NCBI RefSeq assembly: GCF_008704795.1
Contig: NZ_CP023690.1
Location: 4,660,501 to 4,724,500, forward strand
Source of the DNA: Streptomyces spectabilis
Lineage (GTDB): Bacteria; Actinomycetota; Actinomycetes; Streptomycetales; Streptomycetaceae
Length of the DNA: 64,000 bases
Reading direction: 5' to 3'
Part shown: positions 43,629 to 52,476 of the stretch, in pieces
Numbering within the stretch: the first letter of the stretch is position 1
Layout: each line of letters begins with the position of its first letter
Program-made: the position numbers and the translations under genes
The notes under the pieces: model-generated
What the model was told of the DNA's origin: nothing
Database searches by the model: none
Seen by the model: only the letters and a program-made list of their open reading frames with translations

Positions 43629-44680
43629 GCACCACGACCATCAAGCCCGCCCCCGCCGACCTCAAGGCCGCGCGCCTGCCCCGCTGGACGCCCTACGTCG
43701 TCGCGGCCGGCTCCCTCGCCGTGGCCAGCGGTGTCGGCCTCGCCGCGGACCTGAGCTCCCGCGCCCAGTGGGGCCTGATCGCGGCCCTGCTGTTCGTCGG
43801 CGTCTCCTACGCCCTCGCGGCCCGGGTGGAAGGCACGCGCCAGGCCAAGGACCGCCTCGCCACCTCGGTGGTGTGGGTGATGTTCCTGCTGGCCGTGGTC
43901 CCGCTGGCGTCGCTGATCTACGAGACCGTCAAGCGCGGCGTGAAGGTCCTCGACGGCTACTTCCTCACCCACTCCATGGGCGTCGTCGCCGACGACGAGA
44001 CCGGCGGCGGCATCTACCACGCCATCGTCGGCACCCTCCAGCAGGTGGGGCTCGCCTGCCTGATCGCCGTGCCGATCGGCCTGCTCACCGCGATCTACCT
44101 CGTCGAGTACGGACGCGGCAGGCTCGCCAAGGCGGTCACCTTCTTCGTCGACGTGATGACGGGCATCCCGTCCATCGTCGCGGGTCTGTTCGTCCTCAGC
44201 TTCTGGATCCTGATCCTGGACTTCGACCCCTCCGGCTGGGCCGGCGCCATGGCGCTGTCGATCCTGATGATGCCGGTGGTCGTGCGCTCCACCGAGGAGA
44301 TGCTGAAGCTCGTCCCGAACGAGCTGCGCGAGGCGTCGCTCGCCCTCGGCGTACCGAAGTGGCGCACCATCCTGAAGGTGGTCCTGCCCACCGCGATCGG
44401 CGGCATCACGACCGGCGTCATGCTGGCCGTCGCCCGCATCGCCGGTGAGACCGCGCCCGTCCTGCTCCTCGTCTGGACGACGCCCTTCATCAACACGAAC
44501 CCGTTCGACGGCGCCCAGGGCTCACTGCCGCTTTACATCTACCAGCAGTACTCGTCCGGCACGAACGCCGGTTACGACCGTGCCTGGGCAGCGGCCCTCA
44601 CCCTGATCGCCTTCATCATGATCCTCAATCTCGTGGCCCGCGGCATCGCCCGCTGGAAGGCCCCGAAGACCGGTCGCTAA
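43625..44680 (+). CDS. pstA: Phosphate ABC transporter permease PstA
   Basis: 351 residues with about eight hydrophobic segments; the first two precede the six-helix PstA core. The EAA loop is [29 protein letters not shown]. Overlaps pstC by 4 nt. Forms the membrane channel with PstC. Confidence 0.95.
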   Translation: MSTTTIKPAPADLKAARLPRWTPYVVAAGSLAVASGVGLAADLSSRAQWGLIAALLFVGVSYALAARVEGTRQAKDRLATSVVWVMFLLAVVPLASLIYETVKRGVKVLDGYFLTHSMGVVADDETGGGIYHAIVGTLQQVGLACLIAVPIGLLTAIYLVEYGRGRLAKAVTFFVDVMTGIPSIVAGLFVLSFWILILDFDPSGWAGAMALSILMMPVVVRSTEEMLKLVPNELREASLALGVPKWRTILKVVLPTAIGGITTGVMLAVARIAGETAPVLLLVWTTPFINTNPFDGAQGSLPLYIYQQYSSGTNAGYDRAWAAALTLIAFIMILNLVARGIARWKAPKTGR

Positions 44681-44753
44681 GGCGACATCATTCGGCTCCG
44701 CCGAGTGGGGCCATCAGCGACCAACAGCAGACTTCTCGAAAGCAGTGATCCCC

Positions 44754-45530
44754 ATGGCCAAGCGAATCGACGTATCGGGCCTGAACGCCTTCTACGGCTC
44801 GCACAAGGCGATCGAAGACATCTCCATGACGGTCGAGCCCCGCTCGGTGACGGCCTTCATCGGCCCCTCCGGCTGCGGCAAGTCCACGTTCCTGCGCACC
44901 CTGAACCGCATGCACGAGGTCACGCCCGGCGGCCGCGTCGAGGGCAAGGTCCTCCTCGACGGCGACGACCTGTACGGCTCGGGCGTCGACCCGGTGAACG
45001 TGCGCCGGACCATCGGCATGGTGTTCCAGCGCCCGAACCCGTTCCCGACGATGTCGATCTACGACAACGTGGCGGCGGGTCTGAAGCTCAACGGCTCGTA
45101 CAAGAAGTCCGAGCTGAACGACGTCGTCGAGAAGTCCCTGCAGGGCGCCAACCTCTGGAACGAGGTCAAGGACCGCCTCAACAAGCCCGGCTCCGGTCTC
45201 TCCGGCGGTCAGCAGCAGCGGCTGTGCATCGCGCGGGCGATCGCGGTGGAGCCGCAGGTCCTCCTCATGGACGAGCCCTGCTCCGCCCTCGACCCGATCT
45301 CCACCCTCGCCATCGAGGACCTGATAGGCGAGCTGAAGGAACGCTTCACGATCGTCATCGTGACGCACAACATGCAGCAGGCGGCCCGCGTCTCGGACCG
45401 TACGGCGTTCTTCAACCTCGCGGCGGTCGGCCAGCCCGGCAAGCTCATCGAGATCGACGACACCGAGCGCATCTTCTCCAACCCGTCGGTCCAGGCCACC
45501 GAGGACTACATCTCCGGCCGCTTCGGCTGA
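44754..45530 (+). CDS. pstB: Phosphate ABC transporter ATPase PstB
   Basis: 258 residues, the usual length. Walker A GPSGCGKS at about 38-45, signature [14 protein letters not shown], Walker [15 protein letters not shown]-loop [14 protein letters not shown] 44754 is chosen over a GTG three codons upstream because [10 protein letters not shown] is the family start. Last gene of the operon, before the terminator at 45586. Confidence 0.95.
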   Translation: MAKRIDVSGLNAFYGSHKAIEDISMTVEPRSVTAFIGPSGCGKSTFLRTLNRMHEVTPGGRVEGKVLLDGDDLYGSGVDPVNVRRTIGMVFQRPNPFPTMSIYDNVAAGLKLNGSYKKSELNDVVEKSLQGANLWNEVKDRLNKPGSGLSGGQQQRLCIARAIAVEPQVLLMDEPCSALDPISTLAIEDLIGELKERFTIVIVTHNMQQAARVSDRTAFFNLAAVGQPGKLIEIDDTERIFSNPSVQATEDYISGRFG

Positions 45531-45585
45531 GCCACCCCGACTCCCCGCGGTGCTGCATGGCGGTGCCACCGCGGGGGACGCAAAA

Positions 45586-45616
45586 GGGCCCGCCCCTGGC
45601 TCCCAGGGGCGGGCCC
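45586..45616. terminator. Bidirectional terminator between pstB and pit
   Basis: GGGCCCGCCCCTGG (45586-45599), loop CTC, CCAGGGGCGGGCCC (45603-45616): a 14-bp perfect stem. In the pit direction it is followed by TTTTG, a rho-independent U-tract; it also ends pstB transcription. Confidence 0.9.
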
Positions 45617-45637
45617 GCGCGCTTGTCCGTTCCAGTC

Positions 45638-46636
45638 CTAGAGGAACGCCAGGTTCACGATCCAGAAGCTGACCGCGGCGACGATCGCGGCCGCGGGCAT
45701 GGTGATGAACCAGCCGAGAATGATGTTCTTGGCGACCCCCCACCGCACGGCGTTGACCCGCTTGGTGGCACCCACACCCATGATCGCCGAGGTGATCACA
45801 TGGGTCGTGGAGATCGGCGCGTGGAACATGAAGGCGGTGGTGAACATGATCCCCGCGCCCGTGGTCTCCGCCGCGAAGCCCTGCGGCGGATCGAGCTCGA
45901 TGATCTTCCGGCCGAGCGTCCGCATGATGCGCCAGCCACCGGCGTACGTGCCCAGCGACAGCATCACCGCGCAGGAGATCTTCACCCAGACCGGGATCGG
46001 GTCGCCCGGGTTCTCCACGTCGGCGATGACGAGGGCCATCACCACGATGCCCATCGTCTTCTGCGCGTCCTGCAGACCGTGACCGAGCGCCATGCCCGCG
46101 GCCGACACGGTCTGGGCGATCCGGAAGCCCCGCTTGGCCTTGTGCGGGTTGGACTTCCGGAACATCCACATGATCGCGCACATCACGAGATAGCCGACCA
46201 GGAGCCCGACGAGCGGCGACAGGAACATCGGGATGACGATCTTCTCGACGACGCCCGACCAGATGACCCCGATGCCACCGGCGAGCGCGGCCCCCACGAG
46301 CCCGCCGAAAAGGGCGTGGGACGAGGAGGACGGCAGGCCGAAGTACCAGGTGACCAGGTTCCAGACGATCGCGCCGACCAGACCGGCGAAGAGGATCCAC
46401 ATCCCCTTGGTGCCGTGCGGCGTCTCGATCAGCCCTTCGCTGACCGTCTTGGCGATGCCACTGCCGAGGAAGGCACCGGCCAGGTTCATCACCGCGGCCA
46501 TGGCGAGCGCCGCGCGGGGCGTCAGCGCACGCGTGGAGACCGAGGTGGCGATGGCGTTCGCGGAGTCGTGAAAGCCGTTCGTGTACGTGAAACCGAGCGC
46601 GACACCGATGGTCACGATCAGAGCGAAGGTGTCCAT
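45638..46636 (-). CDS. pit: Low-affinity inorganic phosphate transporter, PiT family
   Basis: 332 residues, about ten membrane helices. The duplicated PiT signatures are clear: GFTYTNGFHDSANAIATSVSTRALTPRAALAMAA near the N-terminus and FMFHAPISTTHVITSAIMGVGA near the C-terminus; GLPSSSSHALFGGLVGAALA lies between. Imports metal-phosphate with protons. Preceded by its PhoU-like partner with an 8-bp gap. Confidence 0.93.
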   Translation of the reverse strand: MDTFALIVTIGVALGFTYTNGFHDSANAIATSVSTRALTPRAALAMAAVMNLAGAFLGSGIAKTVSEGLIETPHGTKGMWILFAGLVGAIVWNLVTWYFGLPSSSSHALFGGLVGAALAGGIGVIWSGVVEKIVIPMFLSPLVGLLVGYLVMCAIMWMFRKSNPHKAKRGFRIAQTVSAAGMALGHGLQDAQKTMGIVVMALVIADVENPGDPIPVWVKISCAVMLSLGTYAGGWRIMRTLGRKIIELDPPQGFAAETTGAGIMFTTAFMFHAPISTTHVITSAIMGVGATKRVNAVRWGVAKNIILGWFITMPAAAIVAAVSFWIVNLAFL

Positions 46637-46644
46637 GAAGTGAC

Positions 46645-47265
46645 TCAGGACTCCTTGACCGCGATGGTCTCCACGGTGTTCGCCACGTGCTCGAACGCGT
46701 CGGCGGCCTCTTCGAGGACGTCCACGATCTGCTTGAGCTTCAGCACCTCGATGGCGTCGTACTTGCCGTTGAAGAGGTGGGCGAGCAGCTTGCGGTGGAT
46801 CTGGTCGGCCTGGTTCTCCAGGCGGTTGACCTCGATCCAGTATTCGGTGAGGTTGTCCATGGTGCGCAGGTGCGGCATGGCCTCGGCCGTCAGCTCGGCG
46901 GCCCGGGCGAGCACCTCGATCTGCTGCTCGACGCCCTTGGGGAGCTCCTCGACCTGGTACAGGACGACCAGGTCGACGGCCTCCTCCATGAAGTCCATGA
47001 TGTCGTCGAGCGAGGACGCGAGGGAGTAGATGTCCTCGCGGTCGAACGGCGTGATGAACGAGGAGTTCAGCTGGTGGAAGATCGCATGCGTCGCGTCGTC
47101 CCCCGCGTGTTCCGCGGCCCGCATACGCTCTGCGATCTCGGCTCGGGCCGAGGCGTCGGCCCCGAGCAGTTCCATCAGGAGCTTCGAGCCAGTGACGATG
47201 TTGTCCGCGGATGCGGCGAACATGTCGTAGAAGCTCGTCTCCCTGGGGGTCAGACGAAATCGCAC
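46645..47265 (-). CDS. DUF47 / PhoU-like Pit accessory protein
   Basis: 206 residues, all helical. E-x3-D and D-x-x-D-type metal motifs of the PhoU fold are visible (AAEHAGDDATHAIFHQL and DREDIYSLASSLDDIMDFMEEAVDLV). DUF47 proteins pair with Pit transporters and modulate uptake. GTG at 47265 has GAGGAC upstream. Operon with pit. Confidence 0.9.
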   Translation of the reverse strand: MRFRLTPRETSFYDMFAASADNIVTGSKLLMELLGADASARAEIAERMRAAEHAGDDATHAIFHQLNSSFITPFDREDIYSLASSLDDIMDFMEEAVDLVVLYQVEELPKGVEQQIEVLARAAELTAEAMPHLRTMDNLTEYWIEVNRLENQADQIHRKLLAHLFNGKYDAIEVLKLKQIVDVLEEAADAFEHVANTVETIAVKES

Positions 47266-47300
47266 GTGGGGTCCTCGGGGTGCTTTGGATGCGGTCAGGC

Positions 47301-47317
47301 TGATGCTAGGCGCATCA
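47301..47317 (-). promoter_or_regulatory. Palindrome over the -10 region of the Pit operon
   Basis: TGATGC-TAGGC-GCATCA is a perfect 17-bp inverted repeat. The minus-strand -10 candidate TAGCAT (47308-47303) lies inside it, so a bound regulator would block the promoter. Confidence 0.5.
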
Positions 47318-47400
47318 TCTGGCCACGGCTAACCGGCCATACCCCAGTGTCGCCCATCAGGCACAGTTATCAGCACACCACCCGAGAAATCCAGTACCAT

Positions 47401-47417
47401 ATACCCACCAGGGGTAT
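47401..47417 (+). promoter_or_regulatory. CsoR operator
   Basis: ATACCC-ACCAG-GGGTAT, the G-tract inverted repeat typical of CsoR operators, lies directly after a TACCAT -10 candidate (47395-47400) and 16 bp before csoR. Autorepression, released by Cu(I), is expected. Confidence 0.82.
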
Positions 47418-47432
47418 GCACAGGAGGACGCG

Positions 47433-47792
47433 ATGACGACCACAGAGGCGGCCGCGGCGGCCACGGGCACCGAAGCGCCCTCCGGTTCCGAGCAGAGCGC
47501 GGGCCACCAGACGCACGGGTACCACAAGCAGAAGGACGAGCACCTCAAGCGGCTGCGCCGCATCGAGGGCCAGATCCGCGGCCTGCAGCGCATGGTCGAG
47601 GAGGACGTCTACTGCATCGACATACTCACCCAGGTGTCGGCCGGCACGAAGGCGCTCCAGTCCTTCGCCCTGCAGCTCCTGGAGGAGCACCTGCGGCACT
47701 GCGTCGCGGACGCGGCGGTCAAGGGCGGCGACGAGATCGACGCGAAGGTCGAGGAGGCCACGAAGGCCATCGCCCGCATGCTCCGCACCTGA
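47433..47792 (+). CDS. csoR: Copper-sensing repressor CsoR
   Basis: 119 residues. After a 30-residue Ala/Thr-rich start, the helical core carries the Cu(I) ligands C61 (VYCIDIL), H86 and C90 (EEHLRHC), the C-H-C set that separates CsoR from RcnR and FrmR. HLKRLRRIEGQIRGLQRMVEE is helix 1. AGGAGG is 5 nt upstream. No copper pump is adjacent. Confidence 0.93.
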   Translation: MTTTEAAAAATGTEAPSGSEQSAGHQTHGYHKQKDEHLKRLRRIEGQIRGLQRMVEEDVYCIDILTQVSAGTKALQSFALQLLEEHLRHCVADAAVKGGDEIDAKVEEATKAIARMLRT

Positions 47793-47849
47793 CCCCCACG
47801 GAGCGCCGCCCCGGGCCCTGCTGCTTCCCGCCCGCCCCCCGGGAGGGCG

Positions 47850-48047
47850 CTACGCCCCCGGGCCCGGGGGCGGCGGGCCGTCGTCCTGCTGGCTGTCGGA
47901 GACCCGCAGCACCTCGTCGATCCGGTCCGCACTGAGCCGCTCACCACGCGCAGCGGACGCCGCGATGATCAGTTCGCCGCACAGCTCGATCTCGGCGAGG
48001 GCAACGTGGTCCTGAACCGCCGTGCCGCGCACCAGAGCCACGTTCAC
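47850..48047 (-). CDS. Small conserved hypothetical protein
   Basis: 65 residues: a helical region (ALVRGTAVQDHVALAEIELCGELIIAASAARGERLSADRIDEVLRV) and a proline tail. Not recognised as a named family; I recall similar short ORFs next to csoR in other Streptomyces. GTG 48047 is used, GTG 48041 is equally possible; AGGAAGAGG lies upstream. A CCCCCGGGCCCGGGGG palindrome in the tail may double as terminator for the convergent csoR. Confidence 0.6.
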   Translation of the reverse strand: MNVALVRGTAVQDHVALAEIELCGELIIAASAARGERLSADRIDEVLRVSDSQQDDGPPPPGPGA

Positions 48048-48167
48048 CACCTCTTCCTGACCACGGTTGTGCCGGTACCGGCTTCCTAGAGTAGGGAGCG
48101 GCCTACGTACCGCGCATGGCACGGACGGGCCATATTGCGACTATCGGCCATCGATATGCGGCCACCG

Positions 48168-48974
48168 CTACCGCTCGGCGATCTTCCCGGCGTAGATGTC
48201 CTTCCGTGGCGGCAGCCGCACCCGCACCGGCGCCCCGAACCCGTACAGGAACGTCGTCGACGCGACCTCGGCATTGGCCACCTGGAACTGGTGGCGCAGC
48301 TTGCGCAGCCGCCCCCGGTCGTCGAGGTACGCGTCGAACGGAACACCGCCCTTGCTGAACCCTTTCGCCACCGCCGCCCGCAGCGCGTCCCCGTACTGGG
48401 CGGACGCCGCCGACGCCGCGTCCGCCAGATCGGCCACGCCCCGGTAGTGCCGCACGGCGACGTCGTCGACGCGCGTCTCGCGCACGTACGTCACCTGCCG
48501 CGCCCCGCGCAGGAGTTCGGCGGCGACGAGCGGATCGGTGGCTCCGCCCGTGACGAGGTTCCCGTCCGAGAGGGACGAGGTCTCGACCCGCACCCATTTG
48601 TCGGCGGGCACTCCGGCGCCGCGGTTCTTCATATAGAGGTCCCCGCCCGCCAGCAGCTCCGTGACCGGCGGCTTGCGCCGGCCGCGGTCCGCCGGGTCCT
48701 GCGGCAGCACGACGTCGAGCCGCCCCTGCCGCCGCCGGTAGTCGTACACGCCGTGGCCCCGGATGGTCACCCGGGTGCCGCCGCTGGCCATCTCCATGGA
48801 CGTGCGCGCCTTGGAGGTGCCCGCGCGCACCAGCGAGTCGGCGGCGTCCCGCACCTCCTTGGCGGGGTCGTCGCTCGCGGCGGCACCGCCGCCCGAACAG
48901 CCCGTGGCGAGCGTCATGAGACCCACCGCGGCCGCGACGGCCGCCGTGCCCGTGTGCCTGCGCTGCTGCCCCAT
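48168..48974 (-). CDS. Lipoprotein, LppX/LprAFG-like fold
   Basis: 268 residues from ATG 48974. Signal peptide ending MTLATGC, with the Cys as probable lipid anchor. The mature part (SLVRAGTSKARTSMEM, GTRVTIRGHGVYDYRRRQGRLDVVLP, DLYMKNRGAGVPADKWVRVE, YVRETRVDDVAVRHYRGVADL) has the pattern of actinobacterial lipid-carrier lipoproteins. Role in envelope lipid transport is inferred from the fold. An in-frame GTG a few codons upstream is possible. Confidence 0.75.
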   Translation of the reverse strand: MGQQRRHTGTAAVAAAVGLMTLATGCSGGGAAASDDPAKEVRDAADSLVRAGTSKARTSMEMASGGTRVTIRGHGVYDYRRRQGRLDVVLPQDPADRGRRKPPVTELLAGGDLYMKNRGAGVPADKWVRVETSSLSDGNLVTGGATDPLVAAELLRGARQVTYVRETRVDDVAVRHYRGVADLADAASAASAQYGDALRAAVAKGFSKGGVPFDAYLDDRGRLRKLRHQFQVANAEVASTTFLYGFGAPVRVRLPPRKDIYAGKIAER

Positions 48975-49117
48975 CGCCCTGCCGACCCCCAAGCCTTTCC
49001 ACGCGTCGGTGCCCGCCGTGCGGCGCCCACCGGGCCAAGCCCCCTGTTCCCCATAACGACCGGTACGGGGTGTTGTCACGCGACAGCGCGTTCACTCTCC
49101 CGGCGTACCGTGGGGCC

Positions 49118-49276
49118 GTGCCCGAGCAGCATCGCCCCGAACCGCCGCACCGTACGACCACCGTGGAGACCGGCCGCTTCTGCGCCGCTCGGTGCAGCTG
49201 TGGCTGGCGCGGCCCCGCGCGCCGCGCCCGCAGCAAGGCCCGCGCCGACGCCGCCGCCCACGGCGAGAGCCCCTGA
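49118..49276 (+). CDS. Small Cys-rich protein (52 residues)
   Basis: The peptide has a C-x3-C-x-C-G-W arrangement (FCAARCSCGWRG) followed by an Arg/Ala-rich helix (PARRARSKARADAAAHG). GTG lies exactly 6 nt after a TACCGT -10 box (49106-49111), indicating leaderless translation. The three clustered cysteines could hold a metal, but a single ligand set of this kind is not diagnostic. Divergent from the lipoprotein gene. Function unknown. Confidence 0.65.
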   Translation: MPEQHRPEPPHRTTTVETGRFCAARCSCGWRGPARRARSKARADAAAHGESP

Positions 49277-49360
49277 TCCCTCGGCCCGGTACGGTCGTTG
49301 CCCCGGAACCCCACGGGCCCCGCTGTCGTCTCGTTGTGCGGGAAAGCAACGGGAGGGCTC

Positions 49361-50956
49361 ATGGAACGGCTGGCACGACGTACGTTCATAGGGACGGCGG
49401 CCGCCGCGGTCGCGGCGGCCGGCACGGCCGCCTGCACCGGCGGAGGCGGCGGCTCGGGCAGGGCGAGCAGCAGCGCGTCGGCCAGTACCACGGCGGGGAC
49501 CACGGCCACCACCCCGATCAGGACGGCCGCCGCGTCCGCCGCCGCCAACCTCACCGCGCTCGCCCGTGATCTGGACGGCTCCCTGGTCCGGCCGGACGAG
49601 AGCCAGTGGGCCACGGCCCGCCAGCTGTACAACACCCGCTTCGACAACCTGAGGCCGACCGCCGTCGCGTACGTCGCGCACCCCGACGACATCCGCACCA
49701 CGCTGGCCTACGCGCGCGCCCACGACGTCCCCGTCGCGGTCCGCAACGGCGGCCACTCGTACGCGGGCTGGTCCTCCGGCACCGGCCGGCTGATCCTCGA
49801 CGTATCCCGCCTCAACCGCACCCGCGTCTCCGGCTCCACCGCCACCATCGGCGGCGGCGCGAAGCTCATCGACGTCTACCGCGCCCTCGCCGCGAAGGGC
49901 GTCACCATCCCCGCGGGCTCCTGCCCGACGGTCGGCATCAGCGGTCTGACGCTCGGCGGCGGCCACGGCGTCGTCTCCCGCGCGTACGGCCTGACCTGCG
50001 ACAGCCTCACCTCCGCGACGCTCGTCACGGCGGCCGGGAAGGTGATCAGGGCCGACAAGTCCGAGCACAAGGACCTGTTCTGGGCGCTGCGCGGCGCGGG
50101 CAACGGCCAGTTCGGCGTCGTCACGGAGCTGACGTTCCGCACCCACCCGGCCCCGCAGGCGGTCTCCGCGTACCTCACCTGGCCGTGGGCGAAGGCCGCC
50201 GCCGTGGTGAAGGCCTGGCAGGAGTGGGGCCCTTCGCAGCCGGACGAGATCTGGTCCTCGCTGCACCTCGCGGCCGTCCCCGGCGGCACCCCCACCGTCT
50301 CCGTGGCGGCCTTCTCGCTCGGCACGTACGGCGCGCTGCAGAACGCCGTCGACCGCCTCGCCGACAAGGTGGGCGCGCCCGCCCGCAGCGTCTCCCTGAA
50401 GCGCAGGGGCTACGAGGAGGCCATGGAGGTGTACGCGGGCTGCTCGTCGTTCGCGACGGACGCCCAGTGCCATCTGCCGGGCAGGACGCCGGGCCGCACC
50501 CCGACGGGCGCGCTCGGCCGGGAGACGTACGCGGCCCGCTCGGACTTCTTCGACCGCTCCCTGTCCGCCGCCGGGATCCGCGCGCTGCTCGGCCAGATCG
50601 AGCACGTGCGCGGCGAGCGCGGCACCGCGGGCAGCATCGCCCTGACCGCGCTCGGCGGCGCCATCAACCGCGTCGACCCGACGGCCACGGCGTTCGTGCA
50701 CCGCCGCTCCCGGATGCTCGCCCAGTACATCGCCTCCTGGCGCGCGGGCACCTCGGGGACCGGCGCCCAGGGCTGGCTGACGGGGGCCCACGGCGCGATG
50801 CGGCGCCACGCCTCGGGCGCGGCGTACCAGAACTACACGGACCCGACGCTCACCAACTGGCGCGAGGCGTACTACGGCCCGGCCGCGCCCCGTCTGAAGA
50901 AGGTGAAGAAGGCCTACGACCCGACGCGCTTCTTCAGCTTCCCGCAGGCCCTGTAG
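49361..50956 (+). CDS. Tat-exported FAD-linked oxidase (berberine bridge enzyme-like)
   Basis: 531 residues. Twin-arginine signal with R6-R7 (ARRTFIG) and a lipobox-like TAAC (C25), so probably an exported lipoprotein. The FAD domain has NGGHSYAG with H132 and GLTCDS with C213, the two residues that bind FAD covalently in bicovalent flavoproteins. The C-terminal YYGPAAPRLKKVKKAYDPTRFF is typical. Such enzymes oxidise sugars or secondary metabolites; substrate unknown. GGGAGGG precedes ATG 49361. Confidence 0.9.
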   Translation: MERLARRTFIGTAAAAVAAAGTAACTGGGGGSGRASSSASASTTAGTTATTPIRTAAASAAANLTALARDLDGSLVRPDESQWATARQLYNTRFDNLRPTAVAYVAHPDDIRTTLAYARAHDVPVAVRNGGHSYAGWSSGTGRLILDVSRLNRTRVSGSTATIGGGAKLIDVYRALAAKGVTIPAGSCPTVGISGLTLGGGHGVVSRAYGLTCDSLTSATLVTAAGKVIRADKSEHKDLFWALRGAGNGQFGVVTELTFRTHPAPQAVSAYLTWPWAKAAAVVKAWQEWGPSQPDEIWSSLHLAAVPGGTPTVSVAAFSLGTYGALQNAVDRLADKVGAPARSVSLKRRGYEEAMEVYAGCSSFATDAQCHLPGRTPGRTPTGALGRETYAARSDFFDRSLSAAGIRALLGQIEHVRGERGTAGSIALTALGGAINRVDPTATAFVHRRSRMLAQYIASWRAGTSGTGAQGWLTGAHGAMRRHASGAAYQNYTDPTLTNWREAYYGPAAPRLKKVKKAYDPTRFFSFPQAL

Positions 50957-51193
50957 GGCACCGGCCGGGGCACCGGCGCCGACCACTCCGACGGCCCCGG
51001 CCCGCACCCGTTCGGCCCCGCCCGGACCGCCCCCGGGTGGCCCGGCGGGCGCGGGACCGCTGGCCTGGGGGCATGACACGTACCCGGATACGCATGGCCG
51101 TGGCGGGCGCCCTCTCGGGCGGCACCGGCGTGTGGCTGCTGTGCCGCCGCGGCGGACGGGCCGTGCGCGGGCGCCTGGTGGCGCCCGGCGCCT

Positions 51194-51895
51194 CTACGCG
51201 GCGAGGCCCTTCTCGTCCGCCCCGGCGGCCTCCTGCTCGGGGAGGGTGGCGACCGGCCGGGCGCCGCGGTGCGGCGCCCACACCAGACGGGCGGCCTTCC
51301 CGGAGCGCCCGATCGCCTTGGTGACGGGCGTGAGCAGCGCCATCGCGAGCGGCGAGAGCAGCAGCGTCACGGCGGTGCCGAGGGCGAAGCCGCCGATCAC
51401 GTCGGTGGGGTAGTGCACGCCCATGAAGACGCGGCAGAAGCCCTCCAGGACGGCGAGCGCGATCCCGGCGAAGCCGAACTTGCGGTGGGCGACGAAGAGG
51501 CCGACACCGATGGCCATGGCGAGCGTCGCGTGGTCGCTCACGAACGAGTAGTCGTTCTTGCCGTCGACCAGGACCTCCAGGCCCTGGTGGTCCTTGAAGG
51601 GGCGGGGGCGCTCCACGAAGTTCCGTATCGGCACGTTCACGAGGACGGCGATCGCGGCGGCGAGCGGGGCCCAGACGACCGCGGCGACGGAGCCGGCCGC
51701 GTCGTCGAGCGTGCCGCGCTTGCGGGCGCCCCACCAGCACCAGAGGACGAGCAGCACCAGGGCGAGCAGCAGTCCGTACTCGCCGACGAACTCCATGGCG
51801 CGGGCGAACCAGCCTGGGGAGTCCTCCGCCAGGCCGTTGATGTCGTAGAGCAGGCTGACGTCGGGGTTCGACCCGGATGTATCGAGTCCAGCCAA
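51194..51895 (-). CDS. PAP2-family phosphatase
   Basis: 233 residues, about six membrane helices. Motif 1 RPRPFKD region, motif 2 YSFVSDHATLAMAIGVGLF and motif 3 GVHYPTDVIGGFALG are present, so it is a membrane lipid phosphatase of the undecaprenyl-diphosphate type or similar. The start is a TTG at 51895 giving MAGLDTSGSNPDVSLLYDINGLA, which fits the family N-terminus as I recall it. It overlaps the divergent gene at 51877 by 19 bp, leaving no intergenic promoter. Confidence 0.85.
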   Translation of the reverse strand: MAGLDTSGSNPDVSLLYDINGLAEDSPGWFARAMEFVGEYGLLLALVLLVLWCWWGARKRGTLDDAAGSVAAVVWAPLAAAIAVLVNVPIRNFVERPRPFKDHQGLEVLVDGKNDYSFVSDHATLAMAIGVGLFVAHRKFGFAGIALAVLEGFCRVFMGVHYPTDVIGGFALGTAVTLLLSPLAMALLTPVTKAIGRSGKAARLVWAPHRGARPVATLPEQEAAGADEKGLAA

Positions 51896-52476
51896 CGGCC
51901 CCGACCGGCGAGAAGCCGGTGAGCGGGAAGAACGGGGGGATCCCGGCGGGGTACGCGAAGACGGAGCAGGGTGCGCAGAGCGCGGCCGCGAACTACGCGG
52001 TGGCGCTCGGCTCGGCCGAGATGTTCGACAAGTCGAAGCGGGACGGCATCCTCAAGGCCATCATGGCCCCCTCCAGCGTGCCCAAGTTCAAGGCGGACCT
52101 GGACAAGGCGTACAGCGCGGACTTCTTCAAGAACGTGGGGCTCAACGCGAACGGGTCCACGCCGAGCGGCTACCAGTTCGTCTCCCGCACGAGCCCGATC
52201 GGCACCCGCGTCACCGCCTTCGCCGACGGCAAGGCCACCGTGGCCACCTGGTGCGGCGGCCTCCTCGGCCTCGCGGGCGAGCGGTCCACCAAGCCGGTCA
52301 CCAGCAGCTGGTTCACGATCACCATGAAGCTGACGTGGACCGACGGCGACTGGAAGATCACCACGCACACCCAGAAGGACGGTCCCGCCCCGGTCCCGGG
52401 CGACGACCGCGCGTCCGGCTCCGAAGAGATCGCGGACGCCGTCGAGGGGTACGGAGGGTTCACGTATGCGCGGTAG
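51877..52476 (+). CDS. Conjugal-transfer-like protein, N-terminus probably truncated
   Basis: 199 residues. A soluble NTF2-like/VirB8-like pattern: AANYAVALGSAEMFDKSKRDGILKAIM, KLTWTDGDWKITTH. Proteins of this locus normally start with a membrane anchor or signal; none is present here, and the open frame begins within the start of the divergent PAP2 gene. ATG 51877 or GTG 51919 would be the start. First gene of a five-gene operon, overlapping the next by 11 bp. Truncation is inferred, not proven. Confidence 0.6.
   Translation: MYRVQPTAPTGEKPVSGKNGGIPAGYAKTEQGAQSAAANYAVALGSAEMFDKSKRDGILKAIMAPSSVPKFKADLDKAYSADFFKNVGLNANGSTPSGYQFVSRTSPIGTRVTAFADGKATVATWCGGLLGLAGERSTKPVTSSWFTITMKLTWTDGDWKITTHTQKDGPAPVPGDDRASGSEEIADAVEGYGGFTYAR

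Noticed and set aside
51073..51324. Short plus-strand ORF beginning MTRTRIRMAVAGALSGG
   Set aside because: The first 30 residues look plausible as a membrane segment, but the rest is antisense to the PAP2 gene and Arg/Pro-rich; no ribosome site.
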